This document shows positions 7,497 to 9,393 of a DNA stretch of 9,393 nt, one piece after another. The position numbers and the translations under genes were made by a program. The number at the start of each line of letters is the position of its first letter. The first letter of the stretch is position 1. This stretch comes from Acidobacteriota bacterium (lineage in GTDB: Bacteria > Acidobacteriota > Vicinamibacteria > Vicinamibacterales > UBA2999), in assembly GCA_013813075.1 (NCBI GenBank), contig JACCSI010000179.1, forward strand, positions 1-9,393. The letters are read 5' to 3'. The notes beneath the pieces were generated by a model, which ran no database searches, was not told the origin of the DNA, and was given only the letters and a program-made list of their open reading frames with translations.

Positions 7497-7955
7497 ATGA
7501 CGCGTCTGATTGCCGCGCTGATGATTGCCACGCTCGCGGCGCCGGCCCTCGCCGTGGCGCAAGACCCGCCCGTCGACGCGTCAAAGATGGGGGTGTCGCT
7601 ATCGCGCATCAAGCGAGAGCTGGTGCAGGCGCAAGCTGACGACCAGAACCCCGACGCACTCAAGATCACCTTTACCGTCCAGGTCGTTGGCACGGCCCCG
7701 AGAATCAACCTGCTCGAGGGCTTTGCCGTCGAGGGTCCTGTGCCGTACGGACCGCCCACGCATCGAGAGGTGCTCGACGTGCTGACGCCTCAGGAATTTC
7801 GTGGGCAGGCGTTTCCCATCCTCGGCCTGGCCGTGGTTGCGGCGCAGAAGTTGTTCCAATACAACAAGAAGCGGCAGTGCGAGGCCGAGATCGACGAATA
7901 CCGGCGTCTGGTCATGTCCGGCGTGCCCGTCGCGGCGCCGCGCTGCACCCAGTAA
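7497..7955 (+). CDS. Small secreted or periplasmic protein of unknown function
   Basis: Not recognised. The protein has 152 residues and starts MTRLIAALMIATLAAPALA, a typical Sec signal peptide: one positive residue, a hydrophobic core, and a likely cleavage at AVA-Q (about 21/22). There is no lipobox cysteine. The mature part has a polar region with many Lys, Arg, Asp and Gln (28-58), a probable beta segment ALKITFTVQVVG (54-65), a Gly/Pro-rich stretch EGPVPYGPP (79-87), then a moderately hydrophobic FPILGLAVVAAQKLF (106-120) and a charged helix KKRQCEAEIDEYRRLVMSG. Two cysteines (128 and 150) could form a disulfide outside the cytoplasm. No enzyme motif is visible. It lies between the Fe-S operon and mqnB, 11 bases before mqnB, so it may be cotranscribed with the menaquinone genes. 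A link to either pathway is only positional. Confidence 0.8.
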   Translation: MTRLIAALMIATLAAPALAVAQDPPVDASKMGVSLSRIKRELVQAQADDQNPDALKITFTVQVVGTAPRINLLEGFAVEGPVPYGPPTHREVLDVLTPQEFRGQAFPILGLAVVAAQKLFQYNKKRQCEAEIDEYRRLVMSGVPVAAPRCTQ

Positions 7956-7966
7956 TCTCGCCCTCG

Positions 7967-8626
7967 ATGCAGATCCTCGTCGTGGCGGCCACCAGGCTCG
8001 AAGTCGCCCCGCTGGCAGCGGCGTTCTCCTGTGACACCGCTGCCGGGCAACCATTGGTGACGTGCGCCGCCGCGGGTCATCAGGTCGACGTCCTGATCGC
8101 CGGAATCGGTATGGTCGCGACGGCGGCGTGGTGTGCTCGGGCGCTCGCACAGCGCCGCTACGATTTCGCTCTCAATCTCGGCGTGTGCGGCACGTTCGAT
8201 CGTTCTCTGCCGCTCGGCACGGTCGTCCACGTCGTGTCGGATCACCTCGCCGAGCTCGGTGCGGAGGATGGCGAACACTTCCTGACGATGCACGACCTCC
8301 GACTTGTGGCCGATGCGACGTTCAAGAACAGCTCTGCGCCGGTCAACTCCATCATCGACCGATTGCCGCGAGTGGCCGGCATCACCGTGAATACCGTCCA
8401 CGGCAGTGACCGCTCGATTGCCGCAATCGTTCAGCGCCTGTCTCCCCAGGTCGAAAGCATGGAAGGCGCCGCGTTCATGTACGCGTGCACGATCAATGCG
8501 GTGCCATTCGCCCAGGTGCGGGCCATTTCCAACGTCATCGAGAAACGGAACCGCGCGGCCTGGAATCTCCCCCTCGCCATCGGCAACCTTGGCGAGGTCG
8601 CGATCGCGGCGATCGAGGGCGCCTGA
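7967..8626 (+). CDS. mqnB: Futalosine hydrolase MqnB
   Basis: 219-residue nucleoside hydrolase of the PNP/UDP phosphorylase superfamily. It removes the base from futalosine (or aminodeoxyfutalosine) to give dehypoxanthinyl futalosine in the futalosine route to menaquinone. Motifs: the N-terminal strand MQILVVAATRLEVAPL, the glycine-rich NLGVCGTFDRSLPLG at about 70-84, VESMEGAAFMYAC at 162-174 (the ribose-binding ESMEGAA typical of nucleoside hydrolases such as MTA/SAH nucleosidase), and RAISNVIEKRNRAAWNLPLAI at 185-205, a block I recognise from MqnB. The ATG at 7967 is chosen because it begins the first beta strand of the fold; the upstream frame from 7877 lies within the preceding gene. No clear Shine-Dalgarno is seen, and with 11 bases to the upstream stop, coupled translation is likely. 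The stop shares one base with mqnD (TGATG), which strengthens the call. MTA/SAH nucleosidase is the main alternative and is less likely. Confidence 0.92.
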   Translation: MQILVVAATRLEVAPLAAAFSCDTAAGQPLVTCAAAGHQVDVLIAGIGMVATAAWCARALAQRRYDFALNLGVCGTFDRSLPLGTVVHVVSDHLAELGAEDGEHFLTMHDLRLVADATFKNSSAPVNSIIDRLPRVAGITVNTVHGSDRSIAAIVQRLSPQVESMEGAAFMYACTINAVPFAQVRAISNVIEKRNRAAWNLPLAIGNLGEVAIAAIEGA

Positions 8627-9393
8627 TGCTCAGCCTGGGGTTCTCCCCGTGTCCGAACGACTGCTTCATGTTCGATGCGATTGTGCACCGGAACATCGAT
8701 CTCGAGGGCCTCGAGTTCTCGGTCGTCATGGCTGACGTCGAAGCACTCAATCGCAGGGCGTTTGCGAAAGAGATCGACGTCACCAAGCTCAGTTATCACG
8801 CCTTTGCGCACTGCGCCGGAGATTACGCGTTGCTCGACGCGGGCAGCGCTCTCGGGCGCGGCTGCGGGCCGTTGCTCGTCTCCCGGCGCGCAATCAGCCC
8901 GGCCGACGTGGCGTCGGGACAGCTGCGGATCGCGATTCCTGGGCGCTTTACGACAGCCAACTTTCTTCTTGGCCTCGCCTATCCCGCGGCCACGGACACG
9001 CACGAACGCGTATTTTCGGAGATCGAAGGCGCGGTCCTCGACGGCGACTGTGACGCCGGGCTCATCATTCACGAAAATCGATTCACCTACGAGGCCAGGG
9101 GCCTGCGCAAGATTACAGACCTTGGCGAATTCTGGGAAAACGAGACCGGTGCCCCGATTCCGCTTGGTGCCATCGTCGTCGCGCGCTCGTTGCCGGTCGA
9201 GGTGCAGCAGAAAATGAACCGCGTCATGCGGCGCAGCGTCGAATATGCGTTTGCCCATCCGGACGCGAGCCGCGCCTTCGTGCGCGAGCACGCGCAGGAA
9301 ATGAGCGACGACGTGATGCGCCAACACATCGCGCTCTACGTCAACGAGTACTCGCTGGATCTCGGTGGTGCCGGGCGGCGAGCGGTCGAGGTG
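8626..9393 (+). CDS. mqnD: 1,4-dihydroxy-6-naphthoate synthase MqnD, 3' truncated by window edge
   Basis: 256 codons to the right edge with no stop; family members run about 270-285 residues, so only the tail is missing. MqnD converts cyclic dehypoxanthinyl futalosine to 1,4-dihydroxy-6-naphthoate, the late cytoplasmic step that builds the naphthoquinone precursor. It has a periplasmic-binding-protein-like fold. Signatures: GFSPCPND at 5-12, ADVEALNRRAF at 36-46, VTKLSYHAF at 52-60, ALGRGCGPLLV at 75-85, GRFTTANFLL at 106-115, and IIHENRFTY at 147-155. The His149 in the last block corresponds to the catalytic His145 described for Thermus MqnD. The ATG at 8626 overlaps the mqnB stop by one base (TGATG), so the two are probably translated together. 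mqnA, mqnC and mqnE are not in the window. Confidence 0.95.
   Translation, partial: MLSLGFSPCPNDCFMFDAIVHRNIDLEGLEFSVVMADVEALNRRAFAKEIDVTKLSYHAFAHCAGDYALLDAGSALGRGCGPLLVSRRAISPADVASGQLRIAIPGRFTTANFLLGLAYPAATDTHERVFSEIEGAVLDGDCDAGLIIHENRFTYEARGLRKITDLGEFWENETGAPIPLGAIVVARSLPVEVQQKMNRVMRRSVEYAFAHPDASRAFVREHAQEMSDDVMRQHIALYVNEYSLDLGGAGRRAVEV

Noticed and set aside
8431..9327. Long open frame on the minus strand (298 codons) opposite mqnB and mqnD
   Set aside because: It is antisense to two well-recognised genes, its translation shows no known motif, and GC-rich coding DNA commonly leaves the opposite strand open.

Overview
The window is a GC-rich (roughly 60-65% by eye) bacterial segment with every supported gene on the + strand, tightly packed and mostly translationally coupled. 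It is dominated by an iron-sulfur (Fe-S) cluster assembly operon and ends in menaquinone (futalosine pathway) genes. The gene content, the GC level and the combination of an ISC-like front end with a SUF back end would suit an Acidobacteriota (Vicinamibacteria-like) genome. That assignment is an inference from general impression; no marker gene here proves it.

Region 1 (1-1607) is an ISC-like module. It holds the C-terminal part of a group I cysteine desulfurase (IscS/NifS type, cut by the window edge), an IscU-like protein, and an A-type carrier (IscA/SufA). The IscU-like protein aligns cleanly with IscU but has lost two of the three cluster-ligand/sulfur-acceptor cysteines, the conserved Asp and the conserved His. 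The desulfurase beside it has a catalytic loop about two residues shorter than usual.

Region 2 (1608-1677) is a 70-base gap of about 39% GC. It holds three GTTCAA direct repeats and an extended imperfect inverted repeat covering 1606-1662. It is a candidate regulatory or mRNA-processing element separating the two halves of the operon.

Region 3 (1678-7368) is a complete SUF module: sufB, sufC, sufD, sufS, sufU and sufT. Its catalytic and ligand residues look intact. SufS and SufU form the sulfur supply, SufBCD is the scaffold, and SufT is a DUF59-family accessory maturation factor. The operon therefore carries two desulfurases and two U-type proteins, of which only the second U protein has its cysteines.

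Region 4 (7369-7496) is a 128-base non-coding gap with two GC-rich hairpins, the second reminiscent of REP elements. Region 5 (7497-9393) carries a small secreted protein of unknown function, then mqnB (futalosine hydrolase) and mqnD (1,4-dihydroxy-6-naphthoate synthase). mqnD runs off the right edge. The futalosine route uses radical SAM Fe-S enzymes (MqnC, MqnE) elsewhere in the pathway, so the neighbourhood may make sense metabolically, but a shared transcript is not shown.

The most notable signal is the IscU-like protein without a cluster site, paired with a desulfurase whose persulfide loop is shortened. It may be a repurposed sulfur-transfer or regulatory pair embedded in an otherwise normal SUF operon.
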